From positions 1,054,001 through 1,118,000 of the forward strand of contig NC_007510.1 of the NCBI RefSeq assembly GCF_000012945.1: a stretch of 64,000 nucleotides of DNA, in the 5' to 3' direction. The notes beneath the pieces are model-generated. The model had not been told where the DNA came from and did not search any database. It was given only the letters and a program-made list of their open reading frames with translations. A program made the position numbers and the translations under genes. The stretch's first letter is position 1; each line of letters starts with the position of its first letter. The DNA comes from Burkholderia lata (lineage in GTDB: Bacteria; Pseudomonadota; Gammaproteobacteria; Burkholderiales; Burkholderiaceae). Below are positions 1-11,006 of the stretch, in pieces.

Positions 1-110
1 ACTCGGCAAACTTCCCGCTTCGTTTCACTGCGATACGACCCGGTGGGGTCACATCGAGAGCCGCGATTCTACGTACGTCGCGCGACACTGTCTAGTGCTG
101 CAGTGCAAAT

Positions 111-1124
<1,014 letters not shown>

Positions 1125-1339
1125 GACAGACTCCAGAAGGCCAAAAGAATCCTTGAATGGCCGCAATTTTACCCGTCGCACCTCCCGAGCCGCCGGGTTT
1201 TTTCGTCCGGTTACATGGCCGGGCGGCCGGACCGGCCCGGTTTCCGGTGGTGGAGACGGGCGGGACGCGCGTTGCGGCGGCGGCCGGCGGCGCGGTCAGA
1301 CCCCGCGATTGCGCCTGGTTACAGCCGTGTTCACACAAT

Positions 1340-1373
1340 AAAAAAGCCGGTGCCGCGACGGGCGGCACCGGCT
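1340..1373 (-). terminator. Rho-independent terminator of pepN
   Basis: On the minus strand a GC-rich stem (AGCCGGTGCCGC paired with GCGGCACCGGCT, 4-base loop region) is followed by a run of T. It lies about 30 bases past the pepN stop. Confidence 0.85.
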
Positions 1374-1404
1374 GTCTCGCGCGGGCGCGATGCGGGCGAT
1401 CGCG

Positions 1405-4098
1405 TTACGCGAGCGCCTTCTCGACGATCTCGCGCACGTCGCGCGATTTCGCGCCGGCGGCGACCTGCTCGAGCGCTTCGCGCATCCGGTCGCGCAGTGG
1501 CGGCGTGAAGCGGCGCCACAGTTCGAGCGAGCGGGCGAGGCGTGCCGCGACCTGCGGGTTGATCGCGTCGAGCGCGAGCACCTGTTCGGCCCAGAACGCG
1601 TAACCCGAGCCGTCCGCCGCGTGGAATTGCGCGGGGTTGGCCGCGCAGAAGCTGAAGATCAGCGAGCGTGCGCGGTTCGGATTCTTCAGGTTGAACGCCG
1701 GATGCGCGAACAGCTTGCGAACCTTCGCGAGCGTCGGCTGTGCGGCCGTACCGCGCTGTGCGGCCTGCATCGCGAACCACTTGTCGATCACGAGCGCTTC
1801 CTTCTCGAAGCGGCGATAGAAATCGTCGAGTGCGTGCTCGGCCGGTTCGTTCGCACCGGCGGCCGCGGCGGACAGCAGCGCGCCGAGTGCCGCCGCGCGA
1901 TCGGTCATGTTGTTTGCCGCATCGTATTGCGCGGTCGCGAGGCGCACGGCATCGGCCGGATCCTCGAGTTCGGCGAGATACGCGAGCGCGAGGTTCTTCA
2001 GCGCGCGACGGCCGGAGGCCTCCGGCGTCGGTTCGTAGGTGCCGGGCGTCTGGTGCTGCTCGTATGCGGCGAGCCAGTCGGCGCGCAGTGCGGTGGCAAG
2101 CTGGCGGCGCACGAACTGGCGCGCGCGATGCACGGCGGCCGGATCGGCTTCCGCCATCTGGTCGGCGAGGTAGGTTTCCGACGGCAGCGTCAGCGCGAGT
2201 TCGCGGAACGCCGGCGACAGCGTCGCGTCGGTCAGCACGCGGCGGAATGCGGCGACGAAGTTCTCGCCGAGCGTGAGCGGCTCGTTAGCGGCGGCACGCG
2301 AGGCGAGCGTCAGCAGCGCGCGCGTCGCGAGGCGCTGGCCGGCCTCCCAGCGGTTGAACGGGTCGCTGTCGTGCGCGAGCAGGAATGCGAGGTCGTCGTC
2401 GCTGTAGTCGTACTCGACGATCACCGGCGACGAGAAATTGCGCAGCAGCGACGGCAGCGGTTGCTCCGGTACGTCGACGAACGTGAAGGTCTGCTCGGTG
2501 TCGGTGAAGTCGAGCACGCGCGTCGTGCCTGCGGCGGCGGCTTCGCCGTCGAGACGCAGCGGCAGGTCGCGGCCGTCGCGACCGATCAGGCCGATCGCGA
2601 ACGGGATCAGCAGCGGCCCTTGCTGCGTTTCACGTGCGGCCGGCGACCCGTCGCCGTAGCCCTGCGCGAGCGTGACCGTATAGCGGCGCGCGGCCGCGTC
2701 GTACGCGGTGCGCACCGACACGCGCGGCGTGCCCGCCTGGCTGTACCAGCGTTCGAACTGCGCGAGGTCGCGCCCGTTCGCGTCGGCCATCGCGTGACGG
2801 AAGTCGTCGCAGGTCACCGCATGGCCGTCATGGCGCTTGAAGTACAGGTCCATCCCCTTGCGGAAGCCGTCGCGGCCGAACAGCGTCTGGTACATCCGCA
2901 CGACTTCCGAGCCTTTCTCGTAGACGGTCATCGTGTAGAAGTTGTTGATCTCGACGTAGCTTTCCGGGCGTACCGGGTGCGCCATCGGGCCCGCGTCCTC
3001 GGCGAACTGCAGCTGGCGCAGCACGCGCACGTCCTCGATGCGCTTGACCGCGCGGGCCGCCGATTCGATGTCGTCGCCCGCAGCCATGTCGGCCGAGAAT
3101 TCCTGGTCGCGGAACACCGTCAGGCCTTCCTTCAGGCTCAGCTGGAACCAGTCGCGGCAGGTCACGCGGTTGCCGGTCCAGTTGTGGAAGTACTCGTGGC
3201 CGACCACCGATTCGATGTTCGCGAAGTCGGTATCGGTCGCGGTCTCGGGGTTCGCCAGCACGTACTTCGTGTTGAAGATGTTGAGCCCCTTGTTCTCCAT
3301 CGCGCCCATGTTGAAGTCGCCGACCGCGACGATCATGAAGCGGTCGAGATCGAGCTCGAGGCCGAAGCGCTTCTCGTCCCAGCGGATCGAGTGGATCAGC
3401 GAATCCATCGCATGACGCGTCTTGTCGAGGTCGGCCGGCTCGACCCACACCTGCAGCAGCTTTTCCTTGCCGGAGCCGGTCGTGATCTTTTCCTCGATCG
3501 CGACGAGCTTGCCCGCGACCAGCGCGAACAGGTAGCTCGGCTTGCGGAACGGGTCTTCCCACTTCGCGAAGTGGCGGCCGTCGGGCAGGTCGCCGGAGTC
3601 GACGAGGTTGCCGTTCGACAGCAGCACCGGGTACGCGGCCTTGTCGGCGCGCAGCGTCACCGTGTACGACGCCATCACGTCGGGGCGATCGAGGAAGTAG
3701 GTGATGCGGCGGAAACCTTCGGCTTCGCACTGCGTGAAGAAGTTGCCGCTCGACACATAGAGGCCGGACAGCGTCGTATTCTGGTCGGGTGCGCATGCGC
3801 TTTCGAGCGTCAGCTCGAACGCGTCGGGGACGTTCTCGACGGTCAGCCCGTGTTCGTGTGCACGCACGGCGCCATGCGGCGCGCCGTCCAGGTGTGCGCC
3901 GAGGAATTCGAGCGCTTCGCCCATCAGCTCCAGGTGCGGCGCGGGCGCGGCGTCCGGATTGCGGCGCACGCGCATCGTGTTCCTGACGATCGTACGGGCC
4001 GGCGCGAGATCGAATTCGAGCGCGACGGAATCGATGAGGAAGGCCGGCGGCGTGTAGTCGGCGCGGCGGATCACGGTGGAAGAGGCGTTGTCGGACAT
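1405..4098 (-). CDS. pepN: Aminopeptidase N (M1 zinc metallopeptidase)
   Basis: Cytosolic broad-specificity aminopeptidase that finishes peptide breakdown. The 897-residue product has the length of gamma/beta-proteobacterial PepN (about 870-900). The M1 exopeptidase motif GAMENKG is followed by the zinc site HEYFHNW plus the downstream Glu in LKEGLTVFRDQEF, so the catalytic centre is intact. The N-terminal beta domain starts right after MSDNASS; an upstream ATG would add 23 low-complexity residues and is less likely. The gene is divergent from the lipoprotein gene at 4286, and the roughly 190 bp between them must hold both promoters. Confidence 0.97.
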   Translation of the reverse strand: MSDNASSTVIRRADYTPPAFLIDSVALEFDLAPARTIVRNTMRVRRNPDAAPAPHLELMGEALEFLGAHLDGAPHGAVRAHEHGLTVENVPDAFELTLESACAPDQNTTLSGLYVSSGNFFTQCEAEGFRRITYFLDRPDVMASYTVTLRADKAAYPVLLSNGNLVDSGDLPDGRHFAKWEDPFRKPSYLFALVAGKLVAIEEKITTGSGKEKLLQVWVEPADLDKTRHAMDSLIHSIRWDEKRFGLELDLDRFMIVAVGDFNMGAMENKGLNIFNTKYVLANPETATDTDFANIESVVGHEYFHNWTGNRVTCRDWFQLSLKEGLTVFRDQEFSADMAAGDDIESAARAVKRIEDVRVLRQLQFAEDAGPMAHPVRPESYVEINNFYTMTVYEKGSEVVRMYQTLFGRDGFRKGMDLYFKRHDGHAVTCDDFRHAMADANGRDLAQFERWYSQAGTPRVSVRTAYDAAARRYTVTLAQGYGDGSPAARETQQGPLLIPFAIGLIGRDGRDLPLRLDGEAAAAGTTRVLDFTDTEQTFTFVDVPEQPLPSLLRNFSSPVIVEYDYSDDDLAFLLAHDSDPFNRWEAGQRLATRALLTLASRAAANEPLTLGENFVAAFRRVLTDATLSPAFRELALTLPSETYLADQMAEADPAAVHRARQFVRRQLATALRADWLAAYEQHQTPGTYEPTPEASGRRALKNLALAYLAELEDPADAVRLATAQYDAANNMTDRAAALGALLSAAAAGANEPAEHALDDFYRRFEKEALVIDKWFAMQAAQRGTAAQPTLAKVRKLFAHPAFNLKNPNRARSLIFSFCAANPAQFHAADGSGYAFWAEQVLALDAINPQVAARLARSLELWRRFTPPLRDRMREALEQVAAGAKSRDVREIVEKALA

Positions 4099-4285
4099 GG
4101 TCGTCGAGATCGGTGGAGTGGGGGACGGGCCCGTGGCACGGGCCGGGCGAACCGGGCCATTGTACAAAGGCTGACGGCCGCGTGCCGGGCGAACTTTTTA
4201 CCGGTTCCGGGAGTCCGCGTATTATCGGCATCCCGTTACGGTTCGCGCGGTGCGACGAACGGGTGACGGATCGAAGAGGATCAAC

Positions 4286-4984
4286 ATGAAACGCGAATGG
4301 ATTCAACGCGGTGCGGGCTGGGCGGCGGTGCTGTGCGTGGCACTGCTGACCGGCTGCACCAGCTACGTGACGACCCAGGTCACGGCCTTTTCCGACTGGA
4401 GCGGCAGCGACGCGACACGCACCTATGCGTTCACGCGCACCGATGCGCAGAAGAACAGCATCGAGCAGTCGACCTACGAGCCGATCGTCGCGAACGAACT
4501 GTCCACGTATGCGTTCCGGCAGGTGCCGCAGGCGCAGGCGCGGTACCTCGTCGGGCTGACCTATGCGGTCGGCAGCGATCTCGTGACGGTGCCGCAGCCG
4601 GTCTATTACGATCCGTGGTTTGCGCCCGGGCCGTACTGGCGGCGCGGGCCGTGGGGCCCGTGGGGGCCCTGGGGGCCGATGCCGGCCGGCTACGTCGCGC
4701 AGACGTACCAGGTGTTCGACTACACGCTCGGCATCCGCATCACCGAACGCGCGACGGGCAAGGAGGTGTACAACGTGTCCGCGCGCACGACCGGTGACAA
4801 CGGCACGCTGCTGTACGCGATGCCGTTCCTCGCGCGCAGCGCGCTCGCCGATTTCCCGCTGTCGAACGGTGCGGTCCGTTCGGTCCGGCTACCGGTCGAC
4901 AAGCGCGGCGGCCCGGCGGCGCCGGCCGCCAACGAGCGCGCGGTGCCGGCGGCGCCCGCTTCGGGGCCCGCCGCCACGAAGTAA
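4286..4984 (+). CDS. DUF4136-type outer-membrane lipoprotein
   Basis: The 232-residue product begins with a lipoprotein signal peptide: charged MKREW, a hydrophobic stretch, then lipobox LLTGC with the lipidated Cys near residue 24. The body resembles the DUF4136 family (secreted or lipidated beta-sandwich proteins of unknown role). A Gly-Pro-Trp tandem (GPWGPWGPWGP, about residues 124-134) lies mid-protein, and the C-terminal 25 residues are Ala/Pro-rich and probably disordered. GAAGAGGA is well placed before the ATG, which is why this start is chosen over one 36 bases upstream. Family assignment is from sequence memory; function unknown. Confidence 0.85.
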   Translation: MKREWIQRGAGWAAVLCVALLTGCTSYVTTQVTAFSDWSGSDATRTYAFTRTDAQKNSIEQSTYEPIVANELSTYAFRQVPQAQARYLVGLTYAVGSDLVTVPQPVYYDPWFAPGPYWRRGPWGPWGPWGPMPAGYVAQTYQVFDYTLGIRITERATGKEVYNVSARTTGDNGTLLYAMPFLARSALADFPLSNGAVRSVRLPVDKRGGPAAPAANERAVPAAPASGPAATK

Positions 4985-5038
4985 CGCAGCGTCAGTCTCG
5001 GCGCGGCCGTCCGGCCGCGCCCGCCATTTTCCTCCCCG

Positions 5039-5611
5039 TCAGACCCCGATGCCCAGCAGCGCCAGCGCGCCGAGCACGACGAACAGCACGGCCGCGATGC
5101 CGTGCACGAGCTTCGTCGGCAGGCGGTGCGCGAAGCGGTCGCCCAGCAGGATCGCGGGCACGTTCGCGAGCATCATCCCGAACGTCGTGCCGGCCACGAC
5201 ACCGATGTAGTCCTGGAAGCGCGCGGCCAGCGCGACGGTCGCGATTTGCGTCTTGTCGCCCATTTCCGCGAGAAAGAATGCGACGAGGGTCGCACCGAAC
5301 ACGCCGAGCCGCGAACGGTTCGTATTGGCTTCGTCGTCGTCGAGCTTGTCCGGCACGAGGATCCACAACCCCATCGCGATGAACGAGAATGCGAGCGCCC
5401 AGCGCATGATCGACGGCGTGACGAGCACGCCGAGCCATTCGCCGAGCGCGCCGGCGAAACCGTGGTTCACGAGTGTCGCGACGAGCACGCCAAGAATGAT
5501 CGGCACCGGCTTGCGATAGCGCGCGGCCAGTACGAGGGAAAGCAGTTGGGTCTTGTCGCCGATTTCAGCGAGGGCGACGGCGCCGGTGGAGATCAGGAAG
5601 GCTTGGGACAC
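5039..5611 (-). CDS. GDT1/UPF0016 family manganese exporter (MneA-like)
   Basis: A 190-residue integral inner-membrane protein with six predicted hydrophobic segments in two homologous halves. Each half carries the family hallmark E-x-G-D-K-T (AEIGDKTQ near residue 14 and AEMGDKTQ near residue 115), which forms the cation path. GDT1/TMEM165 proteins export Mn2+, as shown for Vibrio MneA. The start used is GTG, giving VSQAFLIS; longer in-frame starts run into the riboswitch leader and look non-coding. The yybP-ykoY Mn2+ aptamer upstream supports manganese as the physiological ligand and implies induction by Mn2+. Confidence 0.9.
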   Translation of the reverse strand: MSQAFLISTGAVALAEIGDKTQLLSLVLAARYRKPVPIILGVLVATLVNHGFAGALGEWLGVLVTPSIMRWALAFSFIAMGLWILVPDKLDDDEANTNRSRLGVFGATLVAFFLAEMGDKTQIATVALAARFQDYIGVVAGTTFGMMLANVPAILLGDRFAHRLPTKLVHGIAAVLFVVLGALALLGIGV

Positions 5612-5696
5612 GGATGGGGTTCCACGGGCCGATGTTGTGCGTGCGAGCGACGATCCACCGCGCGCCGGGCCCTGATGCGGCGCGCTGTGAACCATC

Positions 5697-5817
5697 GGTC
5701 TCGCCAGGCCAACGTGGCTGCGTCCGCCATGGCCTGACGGCCAAGTCTGTTGACGGACGCCTCCGTCACGATGCGCGCCGGGAGCGCGGGACATCGAGCG
5801 GAGCGGCTACTCCCCAA
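5697..5817 (-). ncRNA. yybP-ykoY manganese riboswitch
   Basis: Read on the minus strand, the leader has the conserved 5' block GGGGAGTAGCC (5815-5805) and the conserved 3' block GGCGAGACC (5706-5698), with intervening helices including a GGCGTCCGTC and GCGGACGC pairing. These blocks are the recognised core of the Mn2+-sensing yybP-ykoY aptamer. A second hairpin (5660-5685, arms GCGCGCCG/CGGCGCGC) between aptamer and GTG start has no U-tract, so control is probably translational or Rho-dependent. A TGCTAGAAT extended -10 element lies just upstream (5828-5836). Known for the family: Mn2+ binding turns expression on. Confidence 0.88.
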
Positions 5818-5984
5818 TGAGCGGCGAATTCTAGCACGGCGCGTCGCGCGCGGGAAAGCCGTTGGAGGGCGCTGCGCGTGGCGTCGGGGTGGGATCGGCG
5901 GACGGCAATCTCCGGCGGGACGGGAGGCCCGGCAGGCACGGTGGCGGATGCCCGCGCCTGCCGGGAAACGCGCCCGGAACGCTG

Positions 5985-7301
5985 TTACGCGGCCGCGCGG
6001 CGTGCCGCGCCGCGCTCGTGAACGAGTTTGCCGGCCGCATAGGTGCGGTACACCGCGCGGTCGTCGCCGAGCAGTGCGAATGCGAACAGCAGCTCCTCGA
6101 GCGAATCCGCGCGCTTCGTGCGGCGCGCGAGCAGCGGCGTGGCCTGCGGATCGAGCACGACGAAGTCGGCCTCGGTGCGCGGCGCGAGCGTGCCGACCGT
6201 ATCGGTAAGGTCGAGTGCCTGCGCGGCGCCGGCCGTCGCGAGCCAGAACATCCGCGTCGCGGTCAGGTGGTGGCCCGACAGCCGCGCGACCTTGTGCGCC
6301 TCGTTCATCGTCTGCAGCATCGAGAACGACGTGCCGCCGCCGACGTCGGTCGCGAGCGTGACGGGCACGTCGTATTCACCGGCCTTGTCGAAATCGAACA
6401 GCCCGCTGCCGAGGAAGAAGTTCGAGGTCGGGCAGTGTGCGACGACCGTGCGCGTCTCGGCCATCCGGCGGCGGTCCTCGTCGTCGAGGTGGATGCAGTG
6501 GCCGTACACCGCGCGCGGGCGCAGCAGACCGTAGCGGTCGTAGATGTCGAGATAGCTGCGATGGCCGGGGAACAGCTCGGCCACCCATTTCACTTCGTCG
6601 ACGTTTTCCGCGACGTGGCTCTGCACGAACACGTCCGGATGGCGGCGCGCGAGCTCGCTGCACGCCTCGAGCTGCGCTTCGGTCGACGTCGGCGCGAAGC
6701 GCGGCGTGAGCGCGTACATCTGGCGGCCCTTGCCGTGCCAGCGGTCGATCAGCTCGGCGCTGTCGTCGTAACCCGATTGCGCGGTATCGCGCAGGAATTC
6801 GGGGCAGTTGCGGTCCATCAGCACCTTGCCCGCGATCATCCGCAGGTCGCGTGCGTCGCTCGACGCGAACAGCGCATCGGCCGACTGCTTGTGCACCGTG
6901 CAGTAGACGAGCGCGCTCGTCGTGCCGCAGGCGAGCAGTTCGTCGACGAAGAAGTCGGCGACTTCGCGCGCATGCTCGGGATCGCCGAACTGGCGCTCGG
7001 TCGGGAACGTGTACTTGTCCAGCCACGGCAGCAGGCCCGGCGCCGGCGACGCGATCATGTCCGTCTGCGGATAGTGGATGTGCGTGTCGATGAAGCCGGG
7101 CACGATCAGCTTGTCGCGCAGGTCGTGGACGATCGTGTCGCGCGCGAGCGTCGCGGCGAGCTGCGCGTACGGGCCGGCCGCGACGACCTTGCCGTCGTCG
7201 ACGATCAGGAGGCCGTCGGTCTCGTAGTTCGCGGCCTGGCTCGATTGCGCCGGGTCGCCGTTGAAGGTCAGCAGCTGGGAACGAAAAGCGGTTTGCGTCA
7301 T
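5985..7301 (-). CDS. guaD: Guanine deaminase
   Basis: Converts guanine to xanthine and ammonia, feeding purine catabolism. The 438-residue product is an amidohydrolase-superfamily protein of normal length with the zinc motif PGFIDTHIHYPQTD (His74 and His76) and later metal-ligand segments (QSHVAEN and a C-terminal ATDVGGG). The start MTQTAF is chosen because the family N-terminus begins there; upstream codons are low-complexity. It is the last gene of the xdhC-adenine deaminase-guaD group, but 370 bp separate it from the deaminase, and that gap may encode a small protein. Confidence 0.95.
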   Translation of the reverse strand: MTQTAFRSQLLTFNGDPAQSSQAANYETDGLLIVDDGKVVAAGPYAQLAATLARDTIVHDLRDKLIVPGFIDTHIHYPQTDMIASPAPGLLPWLDKYTFPTERQFGDPEHAREVADFFVDELLACGTTSALVYCTVHKQSADALFASSDARDLRMIAGKVLMDRNCPEFLRDTAQSGYDDSAELIDRWHGKGRQMYALTPRFAPTSTEAQLEACSELARRHPDVFVQSHVAENVDEVKWVAELFPGHRSYLDIYDRYGLLRPRAVYGHCIHLDDEDRRRMAETRTVVAHCPTSNFFLGSGLFDFDKAGEYDVPVTLATDVGGGTSFSMLQTMNEAHKVARLSGHHLTATRMFWLATAGAAQALDLTDTVGTLAPRTEADFVVLDPQATPLLARRTKRADSLEELLFAFALLGDDRAVYRTYAAGKLVHERGAARRAAA

Positions 7302-7645
7302 GACGAATGGTCCTGCATCAAGGTAAGGCGAACAGAAGAAAACGAGCGACGCCGCACGAGGGCAAGGCGGCGCCTGGCGAGCGGGTGCGGCACACTGCGT
7401 GCGGCACGACCGGATGCGATAGCGCGGGCGAACGTGGCGGCCGAAGCCGCCAGCGAGTGGTTGCCGGCGGGCCTCGCAGCCGTTGCGCTCGCGACCGATG
7501 CGGTGGCGAGCGCAACAGCAAATCGCGACGGCAGGCACGCGCGCGCGACGACGAACAACGCCGTCGCCGTGCGCTCACGCGCGCGGTCGTCCCGGCGCAA
7601 GGCCGGGCCGGTGGTCGCGAAGCGGATGCCGTTGCCGTGTTTCAT
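7298..7645 (-). CDS. Possible small protein between the deaminase genes (uncertain)
   Basis: This fills the 370-bp gap between the adenine deaminase-type gene and guaD. An open frame of 115 codons starts at an ATG preceded by GAGGAAC at suitable spacing, 26 bases after the deaminase stop, and its TGA overlaps the guaD ATG in an ATGA arrangement typical of translational coupling. The product is Arg/Ala-rich with one moderately hydrophobic stretch (about residues 30-57) and resembles no family I recognise. Codons in the first third have strong G/C third-position bias and later ones weaken. In DNA this GC-rich, open frames arise by chance, so this is tentative. Confidence 0.25.
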   Translation of the reverse strand: MKHGNGIRFATTGPALRRDDRARERTATALFVVARACLPSRFAVALATASVASATAARPAGNHSLAASAATFARAIASGRAARSVPHPLARRRLALVRRRSFSSVRLTLMQDHSS

Positions 7646-7671
7646 CTGTCAGCGTTCCTCGATGCCGGCCG

Positions 7672-8715
<1,044 letters not shown>

Positions 8716-9726
8716 TCAGTAGGTAGGGGAAGCCTGTGCGGACGCATTCGCGTTTGCCTCGACGGCCTGCAGCAATTGCGCCGCCACCGAGATCGCGATC
8801 ACTTCAGGTGCCTTGTCGATGATGCCTTCGACACCGATCGGGCAGCGCATCCGCGCGACCTGGGCCGGGTCGAAGCCGATCGCTGCGAGGCGATGATCGA
8901 ACTGCACGCGTTTCGCGTGCGAGCCGGTCATCCCGAAGTACGCATAGTCGCCGCGTCGCAGGATGCGCTCGGCCAGCACGAAATCGAGTGCGTGGTCGTG
9001 CGTCATCACGACGAAGTAGGACTGCGGCGGTGCGGCGTCGACCGCGTCGGCCGGGGCAGCGGCCGCTTCGATCGCGAGGTTGCCGATGCCGGCGAGCGCG
9101 TCGGCCGGCGGGAACACCGCATCGGGCCCGTCGATCCAGCGCACGTGGCACGGCAGCGTCGCCAGCACCTTCACGAGCGCGGTGCCGATGTGCCCGGCGC
9201 CGAACAGCACGACGGGGAACGCAAACGGCGCGATCGTTTCGGTCATCAGCGACACGCCGCCGGTTTCCCACAGCAGGCAGTCGGCACGCGCGGCTTCCGA
9301 TTCGGGCTCGCTCAACAGCGGCGCGCCCGGCGAGGGGCCGAATGATACGCTACGCACGGTCGCGGCGCCGGCCGCGACACGCTTCGCGAGCGACATGATC
9401 CAGCCGAGATCGCCGACGTCGAGCCGCTCGAACGCGAGCACCACGGCGCCGCCGCAGCACTGGCCGAGGCTCGGGCCGAGCGCGAGCCGTTCGAGCCGGC
9501 GCGCGTGCGGCACGTGCGCGCCATCCTTCAGCAGATGCCGCGCGATCTCGATCGCCTTCCATTCCAGATGACCGCCGCCGATCGTATGGCGGGCCATGTC
9601 GCGCGTGACGAGCATCTTGGTGCCGGCTTCGCGCGGTGCGGAGCCATCGGTGTGCGCGACCGTCACGAGCACGGCCGCTTCGCCATGCGCGAGCAGTTGC
9701 TGCAGATCGCCGAGCCAGGCTTCCAT
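8716..9726 (-). CDS. xdhC: Xanthine dehydrogenase accessory protein XdhC
   Basis: XdhC binds molybdenum cofactor, promotes its sulfuration and delivers it to xanthine dehydrogenase. The 336-residue product has the N-terminal XdhC/CoxI motif set (DGSAPREAG, GGGHLEW, LGQCCGG, which includes the family's conserved Cys pair) and a C-terminal Rossmann-like half (LFGAGHIGTAL). It is the first gene of a minus-strand group with the adenine deaminase-type gene and guaD. The enzyme subunits xdhA and xdhB, commonly upstream in related genomes, are not in this window; the 628 bases upstream contain no dehydrogenase gene. Confidence 0.93.
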   Translation of the reverse strand: MEAWLGDLQQLLAHGEAAVLVTVAHTDGSAPREAGTKMLVTRDMARHTIGGGHLEWKAIEIARHLLKDGAHVPHARRLERLALGPSLGQCCGGAVVLAFERLDVGDLGWIMSLAKRVAAGAATVRSVSFGPSPGAPLLSEPESEAARADCLLWETGGVSLMTETIAPFAFPVVLFGAGHIGTALVKVLATLPCHVRWIDGPDAVFPPADALAGIGNLAIEAAAAPADAVDAAPPQSYFVVMTHDHALDFVLAERILRRGDYAYFGMTGSHAKRVQFDHRLAAIGFDPAQVARMRCPIGVEGIIDKAPEVIAISVAAQLLQAVEANANASAQASPTY

Positions 9727-10354
9727 CAGCACGCTCCGTTCGGGACGACGTGGCACGGCACGCGGCGCGGGCTGGCGAGCGTGACGGCAACGATGACGGA
9801 CGGGAGCGGAGCGGGCCGGCCGCACGGCCGATGCGGTGCGGCGGCAGCGCGCGAACGGCGCGCGCGGACGGCACCGCCGGATGCGCGGACGCCATGAGGG
9901 TGACGGATGCGGATGGTTTGCGTTGTCATGATGAATCCAGTCGACATTGCGGATCGGGCGCGCGTTACGCAGGGGTGGTGAGACCGCCTGGCCTCGCGCA
10001 CGTAGATCGCCATCCAGTCACGAAGATAGCACCGCAGGGCGACGGGAACATCGCGGGGCGGTGATCCGGGCTATCAGGAGGCGATCATGTCGATCATAGG
10101 CCCGCCGCGCGGGATCAGGGTGCCGATGCGTGATCATCGGGCCGAAACGCAGGCGTGGCGGGGCTGGGCGCGGAAGTCGCGCGATGCGCGTTCGCCCGGA
10201 GATCCGGGCGGCGGCGGAGTAGGTGTTTACGCTTGACGGGCCGGATGCGGCCCGCCGGGTTGGGCCGGCGAGCGCACCGGGGCCGGGCGGTCGCCGGCCG
10301 CTGCGGGGCGGCCCGGGCGAGCGGGCCGCGCGCAGGCCGGTCGAGACCGTCCGG
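9727..10354. other. Gene-poor region upstream of xdhC with a phased GATC cluster
   Basis: These 628 bases separate xdhC from dsbB. A 67-codon frame (9726-9929, minus) begins MTTQTIRI and its stop overlaps the xdhC ATG, but the product is Arg/Ala/Pro-rich and I do not call it. Five GATC sites at 10063, 10083, 10092, 10113 and 10132 are spaced 20, 9, 21 and 19 bases, several within TGATCA or GATCAT-GGCC-like contexts. This could be an operator array for the xdhC operon. No other feature seen. Confidence 0.5.
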
Positions 10355-10867
10355 TCAGCCCACGAGCTTGCGGCGATGGCGCCAGAGGCTCGCGACGACC
10401 GCGATCAGGATCACGGCGAAGCCGATCAGCGACCAGCCGGGCAGCAGGATGCCGAAGATCGGCGGGTAGACGGTTTCACACAGCCCGGCGACCTTGAACA
10501 TGCCGGGGAACCACTGCGCGGGCGGCAGGCTGTCGACGATCGGCTGCAGCGTGTCGAAGCCGCAGCTGAAGCCCGGATTCATCTGGATCGTCAGGTGCCG
10601 TGCGGCCGTACCGACGCCGCCGGCCGCGGCGATCGCGATCAGCAGCTCGAGCACCCAGACGCCGCGCCAGTTGCGGATCCCGGCGGCCAGGAACGCGAAG
10701 ATCCCGATCGCGCAGAAGAAGTAGCGCTGGATGATGCACAGCGGGCACGGATCTTCGTTCTTCACGTACTGCAGGTACAGCGCACCGGCCAGCAGGGCGA
10801 TGCACACCCATCCGAGCAGCATCAGCAGGCGGCGTTCGCGGCGGATGGCGAGCGTGTAGTCGTTCAT
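10355..10867 (-). CDS. dsbB: Disulfide bond formation protein DsbB
   Basis: Inner-membrane quinone reductase that reoxidises periplasmic DsbA. The 170-residue protein has four transmembrane segments and both essential cysteine pairs: the CPLC motif in the first periplasmic loop (about residues 41-44), and the second-loop pair represented by FSCGF and GLCETV. Length and topology are typical. The start MNDYTL is chosen because an upstream ATG adds a charged non-family stretch. A TAAAAT element at about 10910-10915 on the minus strand could be its -10 box. It follows the amidase gene on the same strand after 139 bp, and they are probably independent. Confidence 0.95.
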   Translation of the reverse strand: MNDYTLAIRRERRLLMLLGWVCIALLAGALYLQYVKNEDPCPLCIIQRYFFCAIGIFAFLAAGIRNWRGVWVLELLIAIAAAGGVGTAARHLTIQMNPGFSCGFDTLQPIVDSLPPAQWFPGMFKVAGLCETVYPPIFGILLPGWSLIGFAVILIAVVASLWRHRRKLVG

Positions 10868-11006
10868 GTCGGCGGGGTTCCTCGTGGGTCGGTCCGGAAA
10901 ACAATCGCGCGATTTTAGCGCGAACGGTCTGGCACGAAACTGACAGCGCGCGTGCGGCAACCTGCCGCACCGCGCGTCCTGTCCGCCGGCGGTCGTTCGG
11001 CTGCGC

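Noticed and set aside
4640..4680. Short GC-rich tandem repeat encoding GPWGPWGPWGP
   Set aside because: It is an in-frame coding repeat within the lipoprotein gene, not a mobile or CRISPR-like repeat.
9726..9929. A 67-codon frame MTTQTIRI... whose stop overlaps the xdhC start
   Set aside because: The coupling-like overlap is attractive, but the product is low-complexity Arg/Ala/Pro and shows no dehydrogenase motif; kept only as a note in the xdhC finding.
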